This document shows positions 47,203-58,800 of a stretch of DNA of 64,000 nucleotides, piece by piece. The stretch comes from Mytilus galloprovincialis. Taxonomy: Eukaryota; Mollusca; Bivalvia; Mytilida; Mytilidae. The DNA is taken from assembly GCF_965363235.1 (NCBI RefSeq), contig NC_134851.1, positions 40,948,321 through 41,012,320 of the forward strand, in the 5' to 3' direction. Position 1 is the first letter of the stretch. Every line of letters starts with the position of its first letter. The notes under the pieces were generated by a model that worked only from the letters and a program-made list of their open reading frames with translations, had not been told where the DNA came from and did no database searches. The position numbers were made by a program, and so were the translations under genes.

Positions 47203-48363
47203 ATGGACAAATTTCCAAACATACAGTGTTTTCATCACGAGGATAAAGCAATGGCGTGTTATTGTCCAGACTGTGTAGAAGCTTTGTGTTCCGAATGTTC
47301 ATACTATCATACACTTAAACTAAAACATAGACCTGTTCCGAATGTATTTATAAAATTCATGCCAGCTTTTTTGTTATCAAAAATTAACAGATGTTTAAAG
47401 CACAGTGAACACTCAGAATTCCACACATCAAATCACGGAAACCCTTGTTGTAAACAATATGAAAACGAGGTCCACGGGCACTGCAATAAAATAAATTCGG
47501 ATGGTAATGTAAAGAATATTCATTTGAAAGGGCGAATAATTTTCAAAGTGAATGCTGGAGATATAACGGGATGCGATATATCAGAAACCGGTCAGATGGT
47601 TTTTGTTGATAATAAATATGACTGTCTGGTACTCCATGAAAAAGATGGATCGTTAAACAGAACAATTGATTTGCTAAGTAAACCGTACGATGTCGCTTAT
47701 ATCAACGAGAACAAAATAACAGTGACGCAAGATAGTGAGATAATTATTATAAATTTAGAAACTGACCTAACAGAACGATGGATTGATCTCGGATGGAAAT
47801 GCTATGGTATTAGTTATATAAACGGCATGTTAGTCGTAACATTGGAAGACGGCAAAGGGATACGAATATTAGACGTAGAGGGCAATTCTATTCGATCAAT
47901 CGACAATCATACACAAGGTGTTACGAATGCATATCTCCATGACGACAAGTTGTATTTTACCATTCTTCCTGATGACAATAAGGTATACTGTTCAGACGCT
48001 AATGGATATGTTTCTTGGACATTTCAACACCAACGGCTGAAAGGACCACGACAAATACGAGTAGATAAAAACGGGTTCCTTTTTGTTGTTTACGAGACCT
48101 CGCTTACCGTTGCAGTTATTTCCCCTGACGGCAAGAACAGTAAAGTTCTACTTTGTGAACAAGATGGACTACATCTGCCAAAGGCTATTTCACATTTTAA
48201 TAATAAGTTGTTAATATGCAATTCAACATCATGTACGGCACTACTGTATGACGTAGATTTTAAGGAAAATCTTCCGCGCTATAACACTACTGGAATATTT
48301 TTGTTTTTATCGGTATTTTTTACGATAATATTCTTAGTTCTTTGTGTTATGATTTGGAAATAA
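47203..48363 (+). CDS. B-box zinc finger / NHL-like beta-propeller protein with C-terminal membrane anchor
   Basis: An intact 386-codon frame. Residues 9-42 form a B-box zinc finger with the full ligand set: C9, H12, C21, C24, C29, C32, H36 and H42. Residues 64-94 (CLKHSEHSEF to CC and HGHC) look like a degenerate second B-box. From about residue 105 to 345 lies an NHL-like propeller. Blade-like strands recur near 157, 198, 239, 280 and 324, spaced 41-44 residues (for example GISYINGMLVVTL and QIRVDKNGFLFVV). Residues 363-385 are a hydrophobic segment ending in a lysine, a tail-type membrane anchor. There is no RING domain and no long coiled coil, so it is unlikely to be a TRIM ubiquitin ligase by itself. 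It resembles the expanded TRIM2/3/56-like proteins of bivalves. A polypyrimidine tract ending in TAG at 47193 suggests a 3' splice site just upstream, with the 5' UTR in another exon. The coding part is intronless. The cellular role is unknown. Confidence 0.85.
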   Translation: MDKFPNIQCFHHEDKAMACYCPDCVEALCSECSYYHTLKLKHRPVPNVFIKFMPAFLLSKINRCLKHSEHSEFHTSNHGNPCCKQYENEVHGHCNKINSDGNVKNIHLKGRIIFKVNAGDITGCDISETGQMVFVDNKYDCLVLHEKDGSLNRTIDLLSKPYDVAYINENKITVTQDSEIIIINLETDLTERWIDLGWKCYGISYINGMLVVTLEDGKGIRILDVEGNSIRSIDNHTQGVTNAYLHDDKLYFTILPDDNKVYCSDANGYVSWTFQHQRLKGPRQIRVDKNGFLFVVYETSLTVAVISPDGKNSKVLLCEQDGLHLPKAISHFNNKLLICNSTSCTALLYDVDFKENLPRYNTTGIFLFLSVFFTIIFLVLCVMIWK

Positions 48364-48554
48364 ATAAATTTGGTGTATTTACTGTCTTCTGATTGGTTAA
48401 AATTATTAGTTTTATTTTCAATGTTGTCAATTTTTATGGCGACACGCCCACTCTGACGTTGTGTATTCATACGCCAACATGTGCGTACGTTGTTATTGTT
48501 AATATAAATGATATAAAAAGTTCTTTGAGCTTTATTTTTGATAGAAATTTATTT

Positions 48555-48712
48555 ATAATGAATGGCAATAATTTATTTTGAATTTATTGAACCATAAAAT
48601 TAATTTTTGACTCTTCACATTTTACATAATCCGCTTCGCGGATTATTCAATGTGAAGAGTCAAAAATTAATTTTATGGTTCAATAAATTCAAAATGAATA
48701 ATAACCATTCAT
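48555..48712. mobile_element. Foldback element 200 bp after the B-box gene
   Basis: 48579-48622 and 48650-48694 are near-perfect reverse complements (GTGAAGAGTCAAAAATTAAT). The short centre has its own hairpin CCGCTTCGCGG. A diverged relative lies at 42178-42340. Confidence 0.8.
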
Positions 48713-48714
48713 TA

Positions 48715-49155
48715 AATAAAAGTGAATCAGGATACATTTTTATTGAACGATATTTTAAACAACAAATTCTCAATTTTAATGATCAGTCATTTTTTTGGTA
48801 GACGCATGAGATCTTTTCTAAAATGGAAGACTTGTTCATACCGCGTTTAAAAATACTTTTGAAATTATCATCTAAAACACATCTTGTGCGCTGTGCGTTG
48901 AGCAAACAACAATCAATCAATCAACCGGTGTGTGTGTGTACGCTCTGCAGCTCGTTTCGACGGTCAGCTGTATTTAATTGAGTGTCTTTTGTTCGTTATT
49001 GGTCGATATTTGCTTTATCGAATTCGATATAACGTGTATCTCTTTCGATCGACAGACCATCTGCCAATTGTGGTCAGCATCAACTGGTTAACTTATCGTT
49101 AGAAAGAATAATAAAGGTGTTTAAAATTTTATCTTCAAAAAGTTATGTAATTGTC
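48715..49155. other. No feature recognised
   Basis: Short GTGTGTGTGTAC tract at 48930; otherwise unremarkable. Confidence 0.35.
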
Positions 49156-49159
49156 AATG

Positions 49160-49400
49160 GTATTTTTACACAGAGAGTAAAAAAAAAAGGCAAAAGATAG
49201 CAAAAGGACTTTCAAACTCACAAGTCGAAAACAAACTGACAATGCCATGGCAAAAAATGAAAAACGCACACAAGACAAACACCACTATACTAAACACAAC
49301 ATAGAAAACTAAAGACTGAATAACAAAAAAACCCACCGAAAACCTGTAGTAATCTCAGGTGCTAGGCACCACAAAATAGTGGATTGGTAATTGACTCTTA
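49160..49400 (+). repeat. M3 repeat, longest copy
   Basis: CTTTCAAACTCACAAGTCG, GACAATGCCATGGCAAAAAA, CACCGAAAACCTGTAGTAAT and CTCAGGTGCTAGGCACC. Confidence 0.65.
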
Positions 49401-49632
49401 TCTTACCCTACATCTGCACTAGCCAAGGGTTACACGAGGTATTGATTTCTATTGGTCGCAGTTGTAACTGGCTGCATCCAATCAAAAAGCACCTTTAAGA
49501 TGATCACGTGTAAATGTAAATAAACAATTGCCATGTGCTGATTGTGCAAGTCTTTACCCCCAAAACGTAGAACGATATTTGGTGACAATTTTAAAGTTCT
49601 TAAGTAACTAATTGAAGTTCCTGGGTAATACT

Positions 49633-49806
49633 ATGTTTCTCGCGGCGCAAATGTCAACATATATTTTTAGTTCCTGCTTCACGAAATTTGTAAACACTAG
49701 ACATACTAGTAATCATTTTTACACCTCTACACTAAGGAGAGTTCAAGTGCTGCCATTGGCCAAGAATGATGTTGTCGGAATGTGCTTGATTTTTATCTTC
49801 CGGTAG
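49633..49806 (+). CDS. Possible first exon with an organelle-type leader (weak)
   Basis: From ATG at 49633 a frame reads MFLAAQMSTYIFSSCFTKF and then a Ser/Thr/Arg-rich stretch ending STLRRVQVLPLAKND. The start lies in a small CpG-containing patch. The composition (few acids, several Arg, many Ser/Thr) resembles a mitochondrial presequence. No partner exon was found and no convincing GT donor stands out. It could equally be chance. Confidence 0.2.
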   Translation: MFLAAQMSTYIFSSCFTKFVNTRHTSNHFYTSTLRRVQVLPLAKNDVVGMCLIFIFR

Positions 49807-50229
49807 ATAAATGATGGCTTAATCTGCCAAGGGTTAAGAAGAGAGGACTGGCTAGCGAAGATGCTTGCCCTAAGATATCACCAGATTACACCCTCGGTCA
49901 TGTAAATTTACTAATCCTAAAAAATGTAAAATAGAAACCGTTTTTTCTGGAAAAGGGTAGATATTTTACAGTCCTGACATTCCAAAGTTAAGGACAAAGA
50001 ATCATTGCCAATAGTTAAGGTACGCTTTAAAGAACAATCCAAATCTCAATATATACATGACTTTTGTACCACTGAGACGTCAGGGAACTGTGAACCTAAT
50101 TCTAGCTCAAACATGTCTTACTTGTATCTCCAACTAGTGCAACAAGGTCCCCTGTAATGTCGTAATATGTCATAAATATGTCATGTCTAAATTGAGACGT
50201 TTGACCTCAAACGAGTCTCCTCATGGGGT

Positions 50230-50640
50230 TTTTATACGACGGCAAAAAAAGTTTGCGGTCGTATATTGGTATCATGTCGTCGTCAGCGTCGTCCGAAGAC
50301 AGTTAGTTTCCGGACAATAACTTTAGTATAAGTAGATAGAAATCTATGAAATTTAAACACAAGGTTTATAACCACAAAAGGAAGGTCGGGATTGATTTTG
50401 GGGGTAATGGTCTAATGGTTTAGGAATGAGGGGCCAAAAAGGGGGCCCAAAAAAGCATTTTTGTAGTTTCCAGACAATAACTTGTGTTTAAGCGTATGAA
50501 TCTCTGAAATTATACCACACGTTTCCATACCACAAATGGATGGTTAGGATTGACTTTGGGGGGTTATGGCTCAAACCATTCAGGAATTAGGGTCAAAAAA
50601 GGGGAAAAACTAGGGTTTCCTGGTTAATGGACAATTAAGA
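50230..50640 (+). repeat. Bivalve repeat M8 (TTTCCGGACAATAAC), two tandem units
   Basis: AGTTTCCGGACAATAACTTT (50301) and AGTTTCCAGACAATAACTTG (50465) start similar units of about 165 bases with GGAAGGTCGGGATTGATTTT / GGATGGTTAGGATTGACTTT. The upstream end has GGTCGTATATTGG. A related piece is at 31430-31530. Confidence 0.65.
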
Positions 50641-51637
50641 CAATTTAAAAGCAGTGTAAGGGAGGTAATCCAAATACATTTAAAGTACAATGTTGTGTAT
50701 GATTGGATTTACCTCCCTTACACTACTTGTAAATTATGTATAAAGAAATGTTCTATTGTCTTGAGATAATTAGCTGTCAATTTATTTTGATAAGTAACTA
50801 TCACACCACATCTGACTTCTTTTTTATATTAATTAGTATTAATTTTAGCCATGACTATGTTTAAAGTAAAATCACAAAAATACTGAACTTAGAGGAAAAT
50901 CAATTCGGAAAGTCCATGTCATTTTCTATTTTAAGACTTTTATGATGTATTTAAATGGGTAATTATGGTGTCAAACTCCATTGGAAATTTGAATTGAGAT
51001 TTTTTTTTTTTTTGGGGGGAAAGGGAAAAAAGTGTGTGTGTGGGGGGGGGGGGGGGGGGAAGAGTGAAAACAAATTTTGGGGAGAGACAATTTCTTCCAA
51101 TATTTTTTTTTGACCAAAAAAAAGGGTGGGGGTAAACAGATTTTTTTTTTTTTTGGGGGGGGGGAGGGGGGGGGGGTCAATACGCAACAGCATAGTGTTT
51201 TGCACAAAGGCCAAAAAGGGGTAAACATTTTTTTGGGGGGGGGTGAGTGGGGGTGGGAGTCAATTCGCAACAGCATAGTGTATTGCACAAAAAGCAAAAA
51301 ATTGAATATAATTTCAAATCATATTACCAATTCTAAGTTCTTTGACTACAGTTATTCTGTGTCAGAAACCTATTATGTGTCAAATATTTAATTACAATCC
51401 GAATTTCAGACCTTTATCAAACGCGAATATTGTGTCCATTTTTGCCCCAACTGTTCAGGGTTGGACCTCTGCGGTCGTATCCAGCTGCGTTCAGCGAAGC
51501 AATTTATTGATTATGTGATTACTTGGCCGTTTTCATAGTGATTATTAGATTAACAGACCAAATATTTCATGATTATTTGATTATTTTATAATCTAGGACT
51601 GTATTTTTGATTATTTAATTACCTTGTTTAAAAAATA
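50490..51637 (+). repeat. Arm A of a large inverted repeat
   Basis: About 1148 bases, near-identical to the reverse complement of 54829-55973. It includes a small nested palindrome (AGTGTAAGGGAGGTAATCC at 50653 against GGATTTACCTCCCTTACACT ending 50724), G-runs at 51040-51250, and the CAGCTGCGTTCAGCGAAGC block. Confidence 0.85.
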
Positions 51638-52430
51638 ATTAATGATAATGTGATTATATTGGCAAAAAAATGTGATTATGTGATTACTTGGACATCCCCA
51701 CGAGGGGCCTCTCAAACGGCACAAACATTTTTTTGACAGAATAGATATTAATCCAATCTATTGTACCAAAAAATATTTTGCACACAATTGACATCTTCGT
51801 AAAATATATATTGTAGTAAAATATCTTTTGGGTTAAGCGTTGGCTTATATGATGATTTTCTAAATATTAATGACAAGGTCGCAATTAGCCTAATGTAAGA
51901 GGTAGACTAGTTTTGCACTAATTGTAAGAAGTTTGAAGCCCTGTTGCATATTACATCAGAAAAAAAATTATTTGAAAGCCTGACACACATGTCTAGTTCC
52001 GTTGTTAGGTGAACCTTGAATTGTTTCTAAGGTAATGGTACATGTACATATAGAAACAAACAGTTTTTGTATCTCATCCTTTGATGTTTCCTGGCCTCTG
52101 ATTTGATTGGTTAGCGATAACTATTATTACCTTTCAATAGACAGTACATAAAGGTGATAATTTAGGGTCAACATTGTAAACAAGCAAACATTACTTCATT
52201 TTTTTTTATACACTCACGTCTACACGCTGCATGTGATCGGGCAATCGAGAACGCTTTAATGGTATTGAAAAATTAAAGCATTATGATTAATACACTTAAA
52301 GTTTCTAAGCAGATGCAATCGCATGATGGGTGGCTGTTGAAAAATCTAATATTGAAAACACAAGCTCTGGATTATTTACTGGGAGATATAGCATATATGC
52401 TAGTACATGTATAATGTTGAAGGATGAAAT
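51638..52430. other. No gene recognised inside the inverted repeat
   Basis: AT-rich DNA between arm A and the GGCAGGAC repeat. Confidence 0.35.
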
Positions 52431-52695
52431 TTAAAAAAAAAAAACAAAAAAACGCAGGACAGGAGTTTTGAGAAAAAAAAAAGCAGGATGAGCAACTTGG
52501 CAAAAAAAGGCACAAAAAAGGAAGGATGACAATTTATGTAAAAAGAGTTAGGATAAACTAAGAAAAAAACGCAGGACCGAACAGAGTGACAAATAAAAAG
52601 ACAAGACAGAGACTACAACTAAAAAAAAAAAAAATGCAGGACACAATTTTTCATCCTAGCCCCCACCCCTTAAAATCAAATGGTAGCTCCCTTAT
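52430..52695 (+). repeat. Repeat M6 built from AAAAAGGCAGGAC-type units, copy 1
   Basis: GGATGAAATTTAAAA, CGCAGGACAGGAGTTTTGAG, CAGGATGAGCAACTTGG, and ending TCATCCTAGCCCC and AAATGGTAGCTCCCTTA. Copies at 59540-59800 (reverse) and 63095-63345 (forward). Confidence 0.75.
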
Positions 52696-52768
52696 TCAGA
52701 AAAGAAGCTGCTTCGTTTGTTATGATTCGCCAAACAGAACTACCCGTATTTGTTTTCCATTTTATATT

Positions 52769-52774
52769 TTTATT
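52769..52774 (-). promoter_or_regulatory. Poly(A) signal AATAAA after the Gly/His exon
   Basis: A perfect AATAAA on the - strand, 14 bases beyond the stop codon at 52788. It is the main support for calling that exon terminal. Confidence 0.5.
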
Positions 52775-52787
52775 TGTTGACTTTAAA

Positions 52788-52841
52788 TTACTTTCCGTGT
52801 CCACCTCCATGACCATGCAAATGTTCGTTGGCAACAAATAT
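52788..52841 (-). CDS. Gly/His-rich terminal exon, candidate end of the EF-hand gene
   Basis: After the acceptor CTATTTCAG the frame reads IFVANEHLHGHGGGHGK and stops. AATAAA lies 14-19 bases past the stop, which fits a very short 3' UTR. A Gly/His tail is plausible for an extracellular metal-binding EF-hand protein. Assignment to this gene rests on strand, phase and that plausibility. Confidence 0.5.
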   Translation of the reverse strand: MFVANEHLHGHGGGHGK

Positions 52842-55800
52842 CTGAAATAGGAAAGTAATAAACACATTATAGCATTACGCAATTTGAAACACTCCCTTTT
52901 CCAGACAACAGAAATGTTCTTTGTCAATAAATACCTGCAATAGACATATCAGTCAACAAAAGAAACTATACAAGGCAATGTATTTTCCATATAATTTATA
53001 ATGAAATTGGATACAATGTACTGAGGTAAATAATTGCTCTATTGATCTAATTTTTATGGAGTGTTATTTTCTCATCAAAACCACTGATTTAAGGCAAAAA
53101 AGGCGGAACAAAAATCGTATTTTCACCCAAAAGTTCAAAAATCGATATTAGAACTTAAAACTTTTAAACTTAAACATGGTCTGCTTAAAATTTTGAATGC
53201 CTTTGCAGATATTTGAATACTTAATTCTCATCTTCGATATTAAGTGCCGACTTTTGTCATCATTTTCCGCAAAATAAATTTGACCCCTGTGTTCAATAAC
53301 TCGAGCGGTATTTTCTAACTTTCCGATTAGGTCAAATTCTTTTAATCATATGCATTTGCTTTGTAAATGAATGTTTTTCATTGGATAATTTAACAGTTTT
53401 TCCTATTTATTATATTTCATGATAAATTTTAGTTCAAACTTGTGTATCGTTTCTTTTGTTGACTAGTATATTATAAACAAGGTTGCCTATTATTGCTTAC
53501 ATCATTTTTACATCCACTTCATTTGAACTTTGTTAGATAATTGTCTCCATGGCAATCATACCACATCTCCTAATTCGCCTTTTCAGTATCTAAAGGACTA
53601 TCATGGGTAATTTAATTGTTCGTACCTCAAAATGAATAACGTCACGTCATTGGTTGAATTTCTATTGTTTAGGACGTTTTAAACCAATCACACGTGTTGG
53701 TGACTTTTAAAAATATTACCCCAAATGTACATTAACACTGGCATTTGCACCCCCACGATGCAGAACTGGTGAAACAAAAGCTGACGAATTCTTTCAACTT
53801 CTCGTCACTTCACTTATAAAGTAGTCCACTCTACAAACGAGATTTGACAGCTTTATATCAACATAGCGTTTAACTTTACAAATGCCAGCAAATCTAATTG
53901 AGTAATATTTTCTTTTAATTCAGTCGTCCTGAAGATGCATGAAATATTTGTCACTGGACGTTAAGCAACCAACAAAAGATCAATATTTTTTTTAATTTAG
54001 ATAACAAAATACGAGTAAATCCTCTCGGATTGGAAAGATTTCTGAAAACGATGTTATGGTTTTCAGAATCCGAAAATGATCAAAATGTTACTGTTTTCAG
54101 AGTCCCAAAATAAACAAACTGATCAAAAGGTAGTCGCCGAATTTAGAAATGTATAAATATAGACCAAGCAGAGTTTAATTAAATTTTGATAATTTCTGAA
54201 ATATTTTCATTGGATATCTAAGAGCACACAATGACATATGGGGCTGATCTGACAACCCAATGGTTGATAATTGAGATCGTGGCTAGAATACTTCATTCCT
54301 TTCCTTTGAAATCACATACAAATAGGCAAAAAGACTTAACTCCTCTCACTGAATATTCCAGGAATGTGAAAGTGTACACCTTTACCTATAAGGGAGAATA
54401 TAACTCAGGACGCGAGTCGTAATTAAGTTGGTGGGATTAAGGTCAGACAGCAGCGTACGTTACCGATGTTCACAGTGTAGATACTATTCTGTACGCTATC
54501 CGGAAGTCTCGATTTTCGAAGCGAGGATTTCAAACTGGCTAACAGGACGGTTTTGTTTTGGGGCTTTTTCTCATCATTTGTTTACTCCTATATCTATAAA
54601 GTGCTTTGCACATCTTCAGTGTATGTATAGCATCATAAATATGAGTAAATGTAACAAAAACATGCATTAGATTATAAAATATACGTGTGCATCACACCAA
54701 CTTCATAGAAAAAAGTAAAACCGATGGACAATTTTTCTCTCGTAGTACAAAGCAAATAATCTTTTATTGCAAATATTTGCATCAGTTTACAGTTAAATAT
54801 ATACTGTTTCAATATTCTTACCGGCAATTTTTTAAACAAGGTAATTAAATAATCAAAAATACAGTCCTAGATTATAAAATAATCAAATAATCATGAAATA
54901 TTTGGTCTGTTAATCTAATAATCACTATGAAAACGGCCAAGATAATCACATAATCAATAAATTGCTTCGCTGAACGCAGCTGGATACGACCGCAAGAGGT
55001 CCAACCCTGAACAGTTGGGCAAAAATGGACACAATATTCGCGTTTGATAAAGGTCTGAAATTCGGATTGTAATTAAATATTTGACACATAATAGGTTTCT
55101 GACACAGAATAACTGTAGTCAAAGAACTTAGAATTGGTAATATGATTTGAAATTATATTCAATTTTTGCTTTTTGTGCAATTACACTATGCTGTTGCGAA
55201 TTGACTCCCACCCCCACTCACCCCCCCCCCCCCCCAAAAAATGTTTACCCCTTTTTGGCCTTTGTGCAAAACACTATGCTGTTGCGTATTGACCCCCCCC
55301 CCCCCCAAAAAAAAAAATCTGTTTACCCCCACCCTTTTTTTTGGTCAAAAAAAAATATTGGAAGAAATTGTCTCTCCCCAAAATTTGTTTTCACTCTTCC
55401 CCCCCCCCCCCCCCCCCCCCACACACACACTTTTTTTCCCTTTCCCCCCAAAAAAAAAAAAAATCTCAATTCAAATTTCCAATGGAGTTTGACACCATAA
55501 TTACCCATTTAAATACATCATAAAAGTCTTAAAATAGAAAATGACATGGACTTTCCGAATTGATTTTCCTCTAAGTTCAGTATTTTTGTGATTTTACTTT
55601 AAACATAGTCATGGCTAAAATTAATACTAATTAATATAAAAAAGAAGTCAGATGTGGTGTGATAGTTACTTATCAAAAATAAATTGACAGCTAATTATCT
55701 CAAGACAATAGAACATTTCTTTATACATAATTTACAAGTAGTGTAAGGGAGGTAAATCCAATCATACACAACATTGTACTTTAAATGTATTTGGATTACC

Positions 55801-58800
55801 TCCCTTACACTGCTTTTAAATTGTCTTAATTGTCCATTAACCAGGAAACCCTAGTTTTTCCCCTTTTTTGACCCTATTCCTGAATGGTTTGAGCCATAAA
55901 CCCCCCAAAGTCAATCCTAACCATCCATTTGTGGTATGAAACGTGTGGTATAATTTCAGAGATTCATACGCTTTTTTTTTGAAAATTCAGCAGTTTTTCT
56001 ATTTCCATGATAAGGACTTTTTCCACTACCTTATTAGGTGGTACCCATTTACTATACGCAACTTTCAAAACTTACCATATATTAATAAAACTTCCTCATA
56101 TTCTTTATTAAATGATGCCCCTGTGCACCTATAATTTAGTTTTTTGGTGGTTTATTTTTTTCCAAAAACTATGGACTATAGAAGTGACCGGGTATAATTT
56201 CGTTAATTCTTTCCTCAATACCTAAAATTTTTAAACAAAGCTTTCTCTATATATTTTTTGTAATTTTTAAAAGAGACAAGCTTGATGTATGTTATCACCA
56301 ATTGGTCAACGGCAGACGGTGTAAATAGTCTTTAAAAACGTAATAGTTAAACAGATAACTGCAACGACACACTAATACAAAGTCTACAAGCGAATCATGT
56401 ATTGCTTCTTAGGCATTTGATTTTAAATAAGACTGACGGAACAAAAATATAATTATTTTGCCGTCTACAAAAATCATCAGAAATATATTTGTATTGTCTG
56501 ATGAAAGAAATTACACGTTATAGTTCAATAGACAGTTCATAATATCACATAGACACGTATATACCTTTAAATTGCCGTTGGTTTTTTTCTTCAAAATCAC
56601 GACTGGTCATACAGACAAAAATCTGAAATCGCTTCTAGAATACAGTCAGTTTTAGATTGATCGTACAGTAATTTATTTTGGGATCCTCAAGGAGAAAACA
56701 TATTTTTTTATTTGAAATACGACCATTCTACTTAAATACGGTAAGAATATTGAAACAGTATATATTTAACTGTAAACTGATGCAAATATTTGCAATAAAA
56801 GATTATTTGCTTTGTACTACGAGAGAAAAATTGTCCATCGGTTTTACTTTTTTCTATGAAGTTGGTGTGATGCACACGTATATTTTATAATCTAATGCAT
56901 GTTTTTGTTACATTTACTCATATTTATGATGCTATACATACACTGAAGATGTGCAAAGCACTTTATAGATATAGGAGTAAAACAAAAGTTTTATTAATAT
57001 ATGGTAAGTTTTTGAAAGTTGCGTATAGTAAATGGGTACCACCTAATAAGGTAGTGGAAAAGTCCTTATCATGGAAATAGAAAACTGCTGAATTTTCAAA
57101 AATCAAAATAAGAGGTGCACAATTGAATTAATGATAAGGAATCTGAAAAAGATTCATCAAGTTATGACAAGTGTCTGAAGGAAGTTGTGGATACAAAATA
57201 GGTACGCCCAATATAAGGCTATGACAAAGTCCGTATTTTAGATATAGAAACATCAAAAATATGTTTACCAAAAATTCGAAATAGAAGGTCCATAAATACA
57301 TTAATTGATAAAAAATGGAGCAATTTTAGAAAACTTTAACAATTGGTTTTGGAGGTCACGGTTGGAAATACCTGATGGGTGCCCCCATATAATGCAATGT
57401 TCAAGTCCGTATCTTTTATAAAGAAAACCCCATAAAAGATTTTTAATAAAAATTCGAAATACATTCCTTTTTTTATTTAAATAAGGCCGTTAATTTTCTC
57501 GTTTGAATTGTTTTACATTGTCATTTCGGGGCCTTTTATAGCTGACTTTGTGGTATTGGCTTTACTCATTGTTGAAGGCCGTACGGTGACCTATATTTGG
57601 TCCGAGAACACAGTTATCGTCTTTGATTTTCGTTGTCCACAAATATAGTCCTTAGTGTGGACAGTGTGTTACTTGCCAATTTTTGTTATAATACCCCTTC
57701 CAAGTTTATTTCTCCATGTTTTATGCCTCATATAGCAAGTTAGGGGGGGGGGGGGGGTGAAATGACATTGTAAAAAAATTTGGGACATAAAAATTAATGT
57801 AAAGTAGTGACTAGGTCAAGCTGAAAAAGGTAAAAAATTAGCACTTCGGAAGCTGTCAAAAGATTTCAAGACCCCCTTAACATAAAATTGTCCATATTTT
57901 GAGTTAGAGCTGATGAAGTTTTCTATAATTTTGATATAATTTGTCCCAAAAGTAGTACAACACACTGTAAAAATATTATTGAGAAAATGCAGGTACGTGG
58001 GATTTTTTTAATTTTCATTTGTTGTCTAAAAGAAATGCACTACGAAATAACTGTGTACTCGGACCTAAGAAATGTCTGTGCTCTTTGGTCTCTTGTGGAC
58101 GGTTGTCTCATTGGCAATCATACCGCATCTTCTTTTTTATATTATCATTCATGATACGGAATCCGAGAAAAAATAATTAATAGTTATATCAGTGACGGAT
58201 TCAAGAAAAATGGGATCCGGCGGTTTGAAACCCTTTTTTAACTATTAATGCATTTGTATGGGAACATATATTTGGAATCCTCTTTTCTCCTGGATTGGAC
58301 CCCTCTCCATTTAAAATGTCTGGAAACCCCTATGTATATTAAGTGGTTTATGAGGAGATGCGCTTACAAAACCGGCGAAACATGTTGTACCGGTCCAACG
58401 GACGAACGGAAAGACGGACTTCATTATCACTATAAACCACCACTTTACAAAGTGGTGTGCAATTGAGTGTGAAAGAGACAGATCTACATCCAAAACAAAG
58501 TGAAGGAACTGTGATCAATTATAGGCTACAGTACGGCCTCGAATGTTTGTAAATACATGCATTTTTATATAACATTTAAATCTGAGTGTTTGTACAATTT
58601 TAAATATAACGGAGGACATTTCTGAAACTTATATAAACAACAAACCTTCCTCTTATTTTAGCAACATTCAAACATCCTTATACTTAATGAACAAGTCGAG
58701 TACACCCTATCACGCTTAAACATGTTTGATAAGTTTTCAGGACGTGAATTTATTGAAATACATTTGTGTTATTTAGAAAAATGCCACCTTCTAATGTATC

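Noticed and set aside
50963-51391. Pro-rich and Lys/Gly-rich open frames, also at 55147-55523
   Set aside because: They come from C/G/A homopolymer runs in the inverted-repeat arms and appear on both strands.
54231-54670. Two adjacent + strand frames at 54231-54422 and 54428-54670
   Set aside because: The second runs through inverted blocks C and B, which recur reversed elsewhere. No motifs.
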